A stretch of DNA of 64,000 nucleotides. Origin: Alisma plantago-aquatica. Its lineage: Eukaryota; Streptophyta; Magnoliopsida; Alismatales; Alismataceae. The notes below the pieces were generated by a model, which was given only the letters and a program-made list of their open reading frames with translations, did no database searches and had not been told where the DNA came from. The stretch lies in assembly GCA_963693085.1 (NCBI GenBank), contig OY856409.1, forward strand, positions 1,337,036,915-1,337,100,914, written 5' to 3'. Made by a program: the position numbers and the translations under genes. Shown piece by piece: positions 35,301 to 47,960 of this stretch. Numbering within the stretch: position 1 is the first letter of the stretch; each line of letters opens with the position of its first letter.

Positions 35301-37642
35301 ACTATAAACGCCTAACAGGGATTTCACCCCTGAAATCCAAGGCAAACAAAGATGGGTACTTCATTTGCACCTCATCCTATTACCTTCATATGGTTACTTA
35401 CATATCATGGTGGTGTCACATCATTCATACATATATCCTCTTGGGTCAGCACAAAAACCCCAACCTAAGAAGACATTCTCAATATGGAATGTAGAAACTT
35501 GTTGTGTCATCGATACAACTCTAATAGTAACTTTCAACTTTAAAGTCTAGCTGTCATCCGGAAATTATATCTATTGTATCAACACATTACTCAAAAGTCA
35601 TACTTACTAGATTTTTACCAATCATGGCATGTGTCCCATAACATTCCTTGAAGCATATAAAAAAGGCGATGTATCCATCCTTTTTTTAGATACACTGACA
35701 CTGGAACACTTATCAATTCTTTTTCAGTATCAAAAGTAATGATGACGCTGGCACCTGTCATTCCATGCAAGGAAACATCATTCTTAGTCAACCTTATTAG
35801 GGGTGAAACAACAACACTATCTTCACCTTACTAGGATTTACACAACCTACTTAGAAGACATATCGTGATCCCATAAAGAAATTTAATCAACCCCATCTCA
35901 CTCTTGTTCAACCTATCTCATAGCTATTGCTGCATCGGCAACCCTAAGGTTTTTGAATAAATATTGATCATATTTTTTACCATATTTGAAATACTTTGAC
36001 ATGTTATCATTCAAAGATTAATATAACTTGTATGACATTACGGGAACACTTTGTTCCTCCTATTCATAAATTCTATTTTACATTGGTTAGTCTAATGACA
36101 TAACTCTAAATTTATCATGGTCATGTGAATCATGTCATCCAATCTAACTCTTATTCATTGATATTTGATCATAGGTTTATCTTAAAGGAACAGAGTATCA
36201 CATATCTATTAAACAACAAACCATATATTTGATAGTGGTCTTGCCCAGCTATCACTGAACCATACACAACATTATAGAATCACTTTTGTTTTTCCTTCCA
36301 AACAACATTTAGAGGGTCATCATCAACTCTCTCTCCCTCTCTCTCTATGGAATAGGAATACTTGTAATGTTCATTTAATAAACATCTCCAACCTTCACAT
36401 ATTTCTCATATTATTAATACATCTTGGATACTAGGATTCATTACCTTGGTATCCACCTCATGTGCTATAAGCAACTCACATCCTTATATCATCTACTTTT
36501 ACCAACATAAAAAATATCAAGACATATAAGAGGAGTCTTCCTAATTATTGGAAGGCTCAAAAGAAAAATCATCACAAACTTTATGATCTTGGAACCATAG
36601 TCCAAACAACCTTATGCTATAATAAGCTATCCACCCTCATGTTTACAATGAATCCACACATACCAAGTGGCAATGATACACTTGAAAGTTGTTCCCTAGA
36701 AAGGGAAGACACAAAGGGAAACACACTTTCCACATCATAGCAACATTGTTCAACGGTCACTAGCAAAAAGGTAACCAATTCTATTTTCATTATGCAAGTT
36801 ATAACTTCTTATGTATCATTTTACCTTTTTCATTTCGGGTTCTGTGCCATTAGTATAGGAATCATCATGATTAACATATCTCATTACTCCTTCCTTTATG
36901 ACTATTTATCCCACTTGGGTATGTTCTCTTATTTTATCATGTTTTTCAACCACTTATCAACAGGTAAATCATCATATTCCACATTTTCTTCATTAAACAT
37001 GGATCATCTATCTTATTTTCTTTCAAACACCATGCTTATTTTACATTAACACTTTCTTACACACATAGGTTGGTCTGATATTAACTCAGGTACCACCTTA
37101 TTCCTTTGTCATTGTTCTCATTTATCTTCTCATTATATACTTATCATTGGAGTTCTCTCCATCTTATGTGGATTTCATACCTTGAATCACTTTATAAGCA
37201 TATACTTATCTCTCCTTTACTTTATTTTCTTCTTGAATCACATCTTCAAGAACTTGTTTTTCCTTATTTGTATTCAGATTTAGATTTCATGGTGTTGCAT
37301 CTTTCTCTTATAGTTACCAAACATTCAAGTTTTGATAGATTATGATGCAATTCCTATCTTCTTTAAGATAGGATTGAGATATTCACACCATGATTTGTTA
37401 TTCGTTATGCTCTTTATATTATCTCAAACTGACTACTTGATCAGAGTAATCTAAAAGATAAAAATCTAAGAGTTCCATACTTACCTTTCTTCAATAATTG
37501 AATACCTGGCCAGGGTACCCAAATACTGAGATTAGGCAGTATGCACCATATTTTTGTGTCATATTCTTAACTTAGATGTCATCCTAGTCTTAAGTCCTAG
37601 TGTCCTTGTAGACTCGGTGGACCTAAAGCTTTGATACCAACC
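35301..37642 (-). mobile_element. LARD internal domain 2, non-coding
   Basis: 2342 bp, nearly the same as internal 1 but with about 50 extra bases near 37196-37245 where a CTTGAATCACATCTTC segment is repeated. No coding capacity is visible. Confidence 0.8.
37612..37642 (-). other. Primer binding site, initiator Met tRNA type, copy 2
   Basis: The minus strand reads TTGGTATCAAAGCTTTAGG immediately inside LTR3. TGGTATCA is the common initiator-Met PBS core of plant LTR elements. This is the better preserved of the two copies. Confidence 0.75.
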
Positions 37643-40600
37643 TATGAGAACTTGTTACACTAAACGAGATTACTCAAAACATAAAACACAATCAATCACC
37701 AATTAACCACATACCCAAAAATATGGTTAAATTAAAACTGATTTCAACATCAACACCCACTCAAAAACATTTGCATAAGAGCCCAACATCTTTCTTGTAT
37801 CCATACTATGCCAAGAATTTGATACAAATTGGTCTATCTCCTTAGCCACAACATATATACACAGGAGAACAATATTCATATATGCCACACAAACAAGCAT
37901 TAACATGCTAACAAAAGTTCTATTTGTTTGAAACACCATATACAAACTTTTCCTGCCCAGACCTGAGAGTACAGGGATGACTCTAGGACACACTAGACGT
38001 CTAATCAACTTTCTTAAAGATTCATTACTATAGCTCCTCTTTGCTACCACATGTTTGTTTTCGTCACTTTCGATTACCTAAAAAAAATGTGACGAACCAC
38101 AAGGGTGAGACCCAGTAACAGCAAGAGATATAACCTCCAACAACATTTATTGATTACAACATTTTTAAGTAATTAAATAGTTAAGCAAATTAATCAGATA
38201 TAAAAAATAAGCTCAGCAACACTGATTATTATCAAAATACACAAGGGAGAAAATAATAACTATCATCATTAGCCAGACTATCATGCTTTATCTTGTTGAT
38301 AACATAAGAAATTCAGTAGCATATGCATATCTAGCATCATGAGAAAGTCTAGTAACATAGCATCACTATAATTATGAATAATTTTAGCCACATAAGCATA
38401 GATAACAACATTAGTATGTCTAATAGGTTGATCATATCAACATCATAAAAAGAGCTAACACCAGAAGCACAACTATCTGGATAACCATGATCAGCAGTAT
38501 ATGCATCTCTAGTTACAAAGGCATGGCTAGCATGCTAAACATAACTAACAACATGAGATAGCTAGCATCATGATTATAATCAGCAGTAGCGGTATAGTTA
38601 TCAACATAATCATGGCTATTGTATGTACGCATCTACAATCTTAAGCATATCCACTACATAAGTATATCTACTATCTCTTAATTGCACTAAGCATCATCTT
38701 TATGTAAAGAGAACAAACAAGGGTTATCATCCAATGTGAAGTGTCATGTATAACCCTAAAGAGATATGATATATGGTTGTATTACATCTTTTATTATGCC
38801 CTAAGGAATTTGAGGATACCACTCAAAATCCAACTGACCACTGCTAAGTCGAAATCAGTTCCATACAAGATCTAGGAAGAGTCGGACTCCTAAGATCTTC
38901 TCCGCCCCCGGTCAGTACGGGTCCGCTACAGTAACACATAAGGTCAAGCTGCTAACATCCTAGTCCGTCCTTGGTATAAGTCACAACACTAGTGAAAGGA
39001 GGTGGGTATGCGTACCCTACCATCCGAGGTACAACTGCAGTTGTCCTCCAATCTTGTCATATATATAATCACTGAGACACGACCACAGCCATTCTCAGTC
39101 ACATTAGATGTATGAGGCATGACCATAGCCAACCTCCACAATATGCATTATGGATGACAAGGATATATCCTCAACTTGCCACACCCACATACTCAATAGT
39201 ATGCGCTCTGAGTTTCCCTTAGGAATACTCATTTCACCATCTGGAAAATTCTGACACTCAGATGGATCTATGGGACAGGGAGCTATATGATTAGAGTTTC
39301 ACTTGATTAGTTATGCCAATTGGGTGAATTACTGCATCAAATGAGTGGACATACAAACCCTAATTCACTTTTAGCAAGCATATAAATATCACAACTTTGA
39401 AAAGATATAAAACATGTGAAACATAATTTCTCATCTCATCATCACATGGTACTATTCACTTTCCATTCATGAGACCACACTAGTCATCATTCTATCACAA
39501 GATAATAATCTTTTTTCACAATATCACAGGGTATCAACCCTTATCAACATAAGAGGATTACACCTCATTCAAGGCTCAACCATGCCCAAAGGTCATTAAG
39601 ACCATCATACTATCACATGATATAAATCCTTTTCACAATATCATAGGGTATTAACCCTTATCAACACCAGAGGAATACACCTCATTCAAGGCTCAACCAT
39701 GCCCAAAGGTCGTTAAGACCATCATATTATTCCCTGCAACATCATCATTATCTTTGCATGCCTTATAACAAGGCTCAAGAACATCACTTATATATAATAC
39801 ACCAGATCAACATAATATTGCATTAATGAATTAGGTTATATTCATAAACAATCATAGTAGGTTTATATTAACATTAAGAACTTTCCTTTATTACATCAAC
39901 ATGCAATGAATCTAGATATCATTAACTCTCATCATATTCATAATGCACATGTTTATCATAATAAAGTATCAACCATGTGGCTATGATAACCACCAATTAA
40001 CATACCAAGGTTATGATCATGTTAAGGAGGTTATTCCACCATCATATAAGAATGTTAAACATGAATACTCATTTTTATCTATTTGCATTAGAGTTAGGTT
40101 AAACATGATAAATTATATTAATGTTACTAAATAGCACTCATACCCAAACCCTAACTCACAGCATCCCCATTGGATCATGGATGCATAAGGTGAAGTGTCA
40201 CCATCACATTCCATACCATTCTCAAGTATGAACCCACACATAAATCAAGGTATAACGATTGGGTTATAGCATACTAGGATTTCAACAATAGTAATAGAGT
40301 ACTTCATGATTGCATTAGTCATTCAAGGACTATTCATACCCAATTACCATCATTTAGTTATATTAAAGCTAGGTAAAACAAGCTATACCTCATTAGGGTT
40401 ACATATCAACACAATATGGTTATCATCCCTTCTATTCATATGAGTGAATAGGAAAGACTACCTTATTAAGGGTAACCCTTCATTTGTTCCATCATCATTC
40501 AACCTGTATCACCATACCACAATGTGACCTAGGACCATTGGATGTTTAAAAGGTAAGACCTTTGGTTGTTTACATAAGTAAACACCTTAGATAAACCACC

Positions 40601-42204
40601 TATTAAGTCCTTGATTTATGCTATAGAAAGAGTCACCATCTAACCCTAGACATCCCTTGATTAACAACACAAAAAGTTACATTGAGAGTAGGGTAAACCC
40701 ACAATCGACTGATCATTTAAAACAAGCCATCCATTATCAACAATTAAGCTCTTTAAGTTGATCATTAAACTTCTAATTGGTCCAAAACCTGACCTAAGGG
40801 GTTGACCATAGGTTGTCACCATCATTTGACACCTTTGATCATGACCATCAGTTGTTATGAAGACAACACCATTGGGTTGTTGTAATGGTACCATCATCGG
40901 GTCATGGTTTATAGAAGAAATCAGCTTTAAACCCTAAAATTGACCATTGTTTGATAGGTGCTTAGCACCATAGGTTGTCAATACAACCTGATCCAAATCA
41001 TATTATACCTTAGGAATATTTTACACATGATCACAGGTTCATCTAGAACTGAAATTAGAATAGGGAACATTATAAAAATCGAAATCCTAGTCAAGCATAG
41101 CTTTTTAGGGCATAAATCATCATTTTCAAGCAAGAACATGAGCTAGTAAGCTTATGGTAAGCAATAAACATGGAGCAAGTTATAAAAATTGCCTCTAATG
41201 AGAATATGAAACCCCAAACAGAAGAAATCTCTAGAAGTTATGATATAAAATCCAAGAATAAGCTATGAATTCATCCATCTAGCACCTTTCTTCATCAAAT
41301 GAGCAAACCCTAAGCATAAGGAGCAAGAAAGGTAGGGTTTTAGAGATTTAGAGAAAATTCTACCATGTAAAAGCAAGTTTACGACCTGGAGGAAGGTCTA
41401 AGGAAGGATAAGAGCAAGGAAAACGAAGAAGGAAGGAAGAAAACAACTTGCCTTGGTTGAATTCCCTAGAAGATGACCTTGGAAACCCTAGGTAGGGCTA
41501 GATGGAGCCCTAGGAGACCTTCTTCTACAAAAAAGGGGTTGTATTCTACCTTAGAGAAGTTTGTTCCAGTGAAAAATAGATTGGATTCGTTTCTCTAGTT
41601 TAGAGGAAAGAGAAAGCAAGCATAGTTTCGTATTTGGGCAAGGAAGAGGTAAATATAGCCCATGGATAAGGATAGAAGCAAGCATGAGTGTAAAAGTAGC
41701 TTCCCCATGTGTTTATGGCCTTAAGCTATGAATAATATACAAGAACACACACAAGAAGCTCCCCCATCGTCTTTATTAACCTGCTTAGCTTTCCTTTGTC
41801 GAAATTCCCAGCCAATCACATAATTCATTTGTTGATAGCTACTAAAAGTAGCTCATCCGTGAAGGGGTAAACCCTAAAATACCATTGATGAAAACACTTT
41901 CAAACCATGATTCAACTAGGAGACCCATGGCTCAAAAATATCAAGAATGATAATATAAATATAAGGAACATAATGTATCTGACAAATTGCAAAGAAAATC
42001 ACTCAATTGGGTAAATTGTAGAAAAGTCCAAAATGTACAGAAAATTGCATAACTTGTTCAAACAGTGTCCAAATTGGACCAAATTTGAAACTTAATCTTG
42101 TCTTATGATTTAAAAACTTATCAAAAGGTTATATTAGGGTTCTAATAATTCAATTATGGTAATTAATCTCATTCAAATCATTAAGAAAGTTTAGGGGCCT
42201 TACA
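37643..42204 (-). mobile_element. LARD LTR3 (5' LTR)
   Basis: 4562 bp, ending GGGGCCTTACA at the insertion edge and beginning TATGAG at the PBS side. It is full length relative to LTR2. Confidence 0.85.
39485..39719. repeat. 117-bp tandem duplication in LARD LTR3
   Basis: Two units equivalent to those at 25727-25958 and 32583-32816. Confidence 0.8.
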
Positions 42205-42209
42205 CTATG

Positions 42210-42390
42210 ATTGGATATGAGCAAGAAAAATATTACCTCAATGCTTACAATTTCTTTTCCACTTGTTGTCACCCTCTACACATCTCACCTTTGTTCTTTC
42301 ATGTGGATTGATAATTCAATTTTCAATTCAATAGCTCAAGTCAACCCATTAGCAGCATACCTACAAGAAGAAAGATGAATTGGTCCCGAA
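42210..42390 (-). mobile_element. Sirevirus internal spacer between gag end and 3' region
   Basis: No coding signal. On the minus strand the gag stop is followed by about 180 bases and then by the 3' internal region (TCATATCCAATCATAG). A working Sirevirus would have protease, integrase, RT and RNase H (about 3.5 kb) here; they are absent. Confidence 0.7.
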
Positions 42391-44306
42391 TTATGTTTTT
42401 GGGTCTGGAGGGGTTAGCTTAGCAACCCAAGTCCTATTGATCTTGGGTGCTTTCCTAAAAGGACAACAAGTATAATAATGACCAATATCATTACAATAGT
42501 GGTGTGTGCCCATAGTCTTGGAACTAGAGGATTCTCCATGGAATATTGGAGGTCCTTTACCTTTGTTGTTCCTTTGACTACCATCATACCCTAAACCATG
42601 TTTACCAATTTGTTTAGTAGTGCGGTGTAGGATATTGTTAAGATTATTTTTACCAACTAAGAATTTTTGCAAATAAGATCTCAAACTATGATTATCATGC
42701 ATAAGATAAGTAATAGTAGAAGACAAATGATTGATATTATCTCTAGCATGCAAAAGATCATTTTCTAAGAAAAGAGCTTTAGTTAAATAAGAATTTCTAT
42801 CAATATAAAGAGCAACAACATTATTCTCTCTACTAGTAGAACTAGAACAAGATTCAAGAATATTGATTTTAGAAAGCAAGGAGGCATTTTTTATTTCAAG
42901 CAAAGAAATCTTAGAAAGATAAACATCATTTTTAGATTCTAATACTTTCAAAAAAAATCTTTGTCCTTGTTTTCAGTTCTAAGAACATCAATATCATGCA
43001 TGAGATAATCAACAATTAAAGTATTCTCTTCATTAGAACTAGGCATAAGAGGTTGAGCTTCTAGAAATCTAATCTTATCAAGAAAACTAGCATTTTCAAT
43101 TTTAAGACAGTCTACTTGGCTAAGATAAGCATTTTTATCAACCAGCAAGAAAGTATTGGCATGTTCAATATCATATAATTCTATGTGCAAATTGTCAAGA
43201 ATTCTGGCAAGCTTTTTCCTTTTCCTTTTATAAGACTTAAGAGAGGCACGAGTAGAATTAATGTAAGCAAGTAAGGGTTCTTTATCTAAAGATTTTAGAT
43301 TTACCTCATTTGAGTCTTCACTTGTTGATGCCATAAGAGCAAAATGACATTACCTTCATGATAAGAGCTTGAGTTAGATCATCCACTTAAATCTTCACTT
43401 GAGCTTGAGTGACATTTCTCCTTCTTCTTGTAATTCTCTTGTCTTTCCTAGTGATGATGGGCCTTTTCTTTATAGACAATCTATCTTGAAGTGACCCTTT
43501 TTTTTACACTTGAGGTACTTGATGGAGGAGGAATTCTTGCCTCTGTAGAATCTACCCTTGGAGTATGGGGCATCTTCTTCAACATGAGAGGATGTAGAGG
43601 CTTGTCCCATAATAGCTTCAATTTGAACCTTAATTTCAGCCTTCTTCATTCTCTTTAGCTCTTTCTCCTCTTGTCTTTCAAATTCTTCTCTTTTTTCAAG
43701 TGTGGCTTCATGGGCTTGTAGATATCCAATGAGCTCTTCAATGGGGATATCATCAAGAGACATTACTTATTCAATGGAAGTCACCTTGGGTTCCCATCTC
43801 TTAGGGAGAGTTCTAAGGATATTAGAGTTGATCTCTCTACTACTCATAGAATGAACAAGGATGGAAAGGTCATTTACAATTGTGTTGAGTCTTGAGTACA
43901 TGTTGGCTATCTTATCCTCCTTTCCCATCTTGAAGTTCTCAAGCAGCCCTTTGAGCATGTAGACTTTTCTTTCCTTCACTTGAGTTGTCCCCTCATAAGT
44001 GATGCATAGCTTTCTCCATACCTCATAGGCCATCTCACATGAGGAAATCTGGTTGAACTCAGTGGGGTTCATGGTGGCATAGAGGATGTTGATTTCTCTT
44101 ACATTCAAGGTGGATTTCTTCACGATAGTTTCATCCCATTATTCTGTCTTGGTCTCTGGTAGCTTGTATGGATAGTCCACCATTTGCCATAGCTCAAGAC
44201 TTGATCCTTGGATGTAGAATTGTAGCCTTCTTTTCCAATAGAGGAAGTTACTCCCACCAAAGATTGGAAGGTTGACAAAGTATCCCCCACTTTGGTAGTC
44301 ACCCAT
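42391..44306 (-). pseudogene. gag: Sirevirus-type Ty1/copia gag, decayed
   Basis: Gag packages the element RNA in cytoplasmic particles. The start is the ATG at 44306 (MGDYQSGGYFVNLPIFGGSN). Next is LYWKRRLQFYIQ, then the UBN2-type capsid core (44123-43767: NILYATMNPTEFNQISSCEMAYEVW and LKGLLENFKMGKEDKIANMYSRL). A zinc knuckle CKKKGHFKIDC (first cysteine of CxxC lost) lies at about 43480. A long asparagine/lysine/leucine coiled-coil-like part (43334-42600) follows. A second knuckle-like HYCNDIGHYYTCCP and TWVAKLTPPD end at 42391. Four pieces share one frame with stops near 44129 and 43766. A shift in an A-run near 42950 puts the last part in another frame. Confidence 0.82.
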
Positions 44307-44337
44307 CTTCTCCTACGTGTTGAAGTATGCTTGGAGA

Positions 44338-44357
44338 AGACCCACTCTAATACCAAT
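44338..44357 (-). other. Primer binding site of the Sirevirus
   Basis: The minus strand reads ATTGGTATTAGAGTGGGTC directly after the middle LTR. It is one change from the initiator-Met core TGGTATCAGAG. This is the only PBS left in the composite element. Confidence 0.75.
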
Positions 44358-44637
44358 TATTGGAACCTAGATGGGTGATTGGATGATCTAGAGGGGGGTG
44401 AATAGAGCTGAATGCACTTAAACAAAATTTATTAGACCTTCAAGTTATATCACAAGATAAGTTTTCTAAATAAGAAATTTGAGTGCAACTAAAACATGCA
44501 TAGCAAGGGGGAGAGAGATTAAACATACACCAAATTTACAAGCTATGTAGATTGGTTCCACACTTCAAACTAGAAGTGTTTCAGTCCAATACCTAGAGAG
44601 GTCAACCTCTAGGATTTCTTAACCATTGCACTCTTAT
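44358..44637 (-). mobile_element. Sirevirus middle LTR (Q), U5-side part
   Basis: 280 bp equivalent to the first 280 bp of LTR P, but beginning TATTGG instead of TGTTGG. It is interrupted at 44637 by the Tekay-type element; the rest resumes at 59493. The last five bases CTTAT are the target duplication. Confidence 0.85.
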
Positions 44638-46049
44638 TGTAACATCCCTGACCTGGGTTATAAACTAACCCTAGGTGTTTTGCCTAATAAAGTTGATTAG
44701 CTGCTTGCTTGTATTTATTGAAAAGTAATTAAGGCTTTTGAGGAACATATATTTCAATTTCATTCCTTTTTGAATAATGTTGAAACATTGTTTTGATAAA
44801 ATTGGACTAAAGTGCAAATTACCCAAGTAGATGGGTTAAATTGCAAATTACACATGATAAGATGTTCCTCTGATGTTGAGACATCATGAGGATGAATATG
44901 ATGTAGTGGCAAGGTTTCCACAAGCTTGGGTACCAAGATAAAGCTTGTAGAACAATCCTTGTGTAATAAAAACTAGTTTTTGTGTAATGTGCAAATTACC
45001 CAAAACCTAGGGTTCAACATGTAATATATATCACCTCTAGAGGGTCTCTCATCTTTCTTGGCATCACGTGGAGCAAAGAAAATGAGGAGGGCGCCTCATT
45101 TGAATGATCATGGAGGAGAGAGAATCTTAATATTGAAATAATCAAGATTTAAGCACAAAAGGCTCTTTAATATAACTTAATGCAAAAAGAAATATATTAA
45201 TTATGGAGTCCTTCAACTAAAAGTTGGAGGATGTGTTTGCAAAATTTGTACAAGTTTGTTCCATGTGTGGGCACCAACAAGATCTTGGTTGAAGTGGAAG
45301 TTTTCACATTAATAATATATAAAGCAATATCCAATAAAAGGGTGGATATTAATATACATCTCTTTAGGGTGTTTAGTTTCTTTTCCTTTAAACCTTGGAT
45401 AATTGGGAAGTCTTGCAAGGTTTTAGAAGGTGGCCACGTAGCCAAAGAATGGAGGAATCTTGGTGGAAATTAATTGGGAAATAAAAAGGAAATAATCCTC
45501 TTCTTTCCATTTTCCTTGAAAACCCCGTAAATATATACATATGTATCTTTCCAACAACACAAAGGATCGTTTCCCTTAGTTCTTTTCTTCATCACCTTGC
45601 TTTGGCCGACCAAGGAAGAGCTCTGGACCAGAGGAAGGACGACCAAACTAGCTTGGTAAGTTTTGATCATCATCTACCTCGAATTCATGGTGGAAACCAT
45701 AAAATAAGGTTAGATTCATGGTTTTCTTCACACGGTTTCCTTTTCTAGCCATCTTGTCCATCCAAAGATTGAAGAACGAACCTTGGACAACTGTTGGAGC
45801 TCAATCCACCATTAAAGCTGCGGAGCTTGGAGCTCTGGATCAGTTCTATAGGTGGGTTTTATAACTCTAACCCTTAAGCATTGCTAATGCATCCATCTCC
45901 TTAATAATCGTTGGCTATTTCCTTCTTTGGTATTCTTTTGGTTAAGTGCTATAACCTCCGTGAAGAACAACAACAGTTCTTGGTTGTTCTTAGGAAGAAG
46001 ATGATTATGTTAACTTTGATGTTTATCCAAAGAAAATAACTTTAGCAAA

Positions 46050-47240
46050 CGGTTTGGTTTTGTTGCTCAAACGGTTTCCCAAACCGTTTAGGAGCAAACG
46101 GTTTCAAACTGTTTGATTGCAAATGGTTTCATCCAAACCGCATAGAAGCAAACGGTCCAAGACAGTTTGGTGGCGTTGACCAAGCATTGACCATTTGGAG
46201 TTCTATTGAGAATAATGTAGACTAATCATCTATCAATAATTATCAATTAACTCCAAGTGGTTCACTAATTAAAGGTCCATCAATATACCAAACCCTAATC
46301 GGGTTAATTGCTGATTTGATAATTGTATAAGGTTGAGACTTGGGTTGAGTGACCCAAATGGTTTCAAAACCATTTGGGGATCACCCAAATGGTCTCAAGA
46401 CCGTTTGGTGATCACCCAAGACCGTTTGGAGGTCTAGGGTTAAGTATGATTGACCAATTGAAGACCCAAAGGTTCTAAGTTGAAGTACAATCAATTGTTG
46501 ATTTGTTGATCAACCTAATGATCCAATCCCTAATTGATTGACTTGGTTTTTGGTGTTGACTTGGGAAAACGGTCTCAAGACCATTTGGGGTTAGGTCATG
46601 ACCAAATTGGATGATGGTTCAATGGGTTCAAATCAATTAGACTCACATTGATTAATGTTGAAGGGTCATCGATTTCAAACCCTAATCCTATTGATTCAAG
46701 CCCTAATTGATGACCAATTAAGGGTCAATTGAGGGTCAAATCAGTTGAGGGTTGATCTAATTAACTCAATTGAATGATGGTGATAGGTCCAATTGATGAT
46801 TTATTACATGTAGTGAACCGTTGAGGGGATCAACATTGGAAACCCTAATTCAATTTGACTTGTTGAGACCATACTTGGTCCATGCGGTTTTGAGGTGGTT
46901 TGGACCAAATGGTCTTAAGACCGTTTGATTCCAAACGGTCTCAAGACCATTTGGGACCAAATGATCCCAAACCATTTAGGGTTCATGCGGTTTCAAAGTG
47001 GAGTTCATGCGGTTTCAAAACCGATTGTGTCCATGCAGTTTCAAAAGTCAAACTTGGCAAACGGTCTTTACCTCCTACTTTAGCAAATGGTCTTGGAGGT
47101 CTACTTTACCAAACGGTCTCAAGGGTAGACCAAGACCGCATGGAGGTCCAAATGGTCTTAGACCGTTTGGAGGTTAAGTATGCAAGATCGTTTGAGGTCT
47201 GAGTTTGTCAAGATCGTTTGGGGCCTTAGTGGCCAAGATC
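46050..47240. repeat. Dispersed AAACGGTCTC / GAGACCGTTT-type dyads in Tekay 5' LTR
   Basis: Many short inverted pairs with arms such as AAACGGTTTC and AAACCGTTT, or AAATGGTCTC and AAGACCGTTTGG. Clusters lie at 46050-46180, 46355-46435, 46565-46590 and 46880-47235. The same region recurs at 55510-56770 in the 3' LTR, with two extra units of about 30 bp each. Confidence 0.8.
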
Positions 47241-47744
47241 GTTTGGTGGATGTTTAACCTAAACCCCTTGGGTACTTAAAGTGGTTAAAGGACAAAGTGA
47301 TTAGTTAAATAATTCATGATGTAATCAAAGGTGATTAGGGTACTTGCACATTAATGGGATAGTATGATTGAAACCCATGAAGTAATTAAGCTCTAATGAT
47401 TACAATGGTAATGATATAAACCATGAAGTTAATTCTCCTTCTTGATTGAGTTACTTAACCTAATCAAGGCTGAAGTAAACATCATCCTATAGAGGATGAG
47501 AGAGAGAGGACTCCTTTTATGAATTTTAATCAAGTAATGGACTTCCAATATTAATGAATATCTAATTAGGGTATGATCCTTCATAGTGAGATCATGAAAA
47601 CCATAATTATGATGGTTAATGAATCTTAACCCTAATTGAGGGTAATAATGGAAGTATCCCTAATGCATGATGATGATTTAATCCTAATTCATAATGATGA
47701 CATGGTAAACCTTAATTAAAGGTATTTTGTTGATCACTCCTTGG

Positions 47745-47960
47745 GATGAATAGTAAACCCTAATGGAGGGATATTAATGATAACCCTAATCAAGGGTGAT
47801 TCAATATGAATAGTAAACCCTAACCCAGGGTGATGTGATGTGAATAGTAAATCCTAATTCAGAGTATGTTAAACAAGAACTCTAATCTATAGTGATGTGA
47901 TATGAATAGTAAATCCTAATCTAGAATGATGTGATATGAATAGTAAACCCTAATTCCAAT
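47745..47960 (+). repeat. Five AATAGTAAACCCTAA repeats (telobox-like) in Tekay 5' LTR
   Basis: Units at about 47745, 47805, 47840, 47905 and 47938 share TGAATAGTAAACCCTAA or the variant AAATCCTAA, linked by GTGATGTGATATG. AAACCCTAA is the plant telobox motif. The same set lies at 57268-57475 in the 3' LTR. Confidence 0.7.

Larger units (their letters stand above)
23996..42204 (-). mobile_element. LARD-like non-autonomous LTR element with three LTRs, TSD CTATG
   Basis: The insertion is bounded by CTATG at 23991-23995 and at 42205-42209; the empty site can be read at 62471-62490 in the other Sirevirus copy. Minus-strand order is LTR3 (42204-37643), PBS, internal 2, PPT, LTR2 (35300-30737), PBS, internal 1, PPT, LTR1 (28449-23996). 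The LTRs begin TGTAAGGCCCC on the minus strand. Both internal domains lack recognisable gag or pol frames. LTRs over 4 kb with a conserved non-coding interior fit large retrotransposon derivatives (LARDs). The PPT region and LTR start resemble those of Ty3 chromoviruses. Confidence 0.85.

Noticed and set aside
23996..42204. Three similar 6.9-kb blocks as a segmental or satellite duplication
   Set aside because: The blocks are bounded by LTR ends, PBS and PPT, and the whole carries one exact 5-bp target duplication, which fits one tandem LTR element.
45197..45473. Facing 80-82 codon frames, repeated at 54663-54939
   Set aside because: They lie in the two LTR copies, are conserved only because the LTRs are, and resemble no protein I know.
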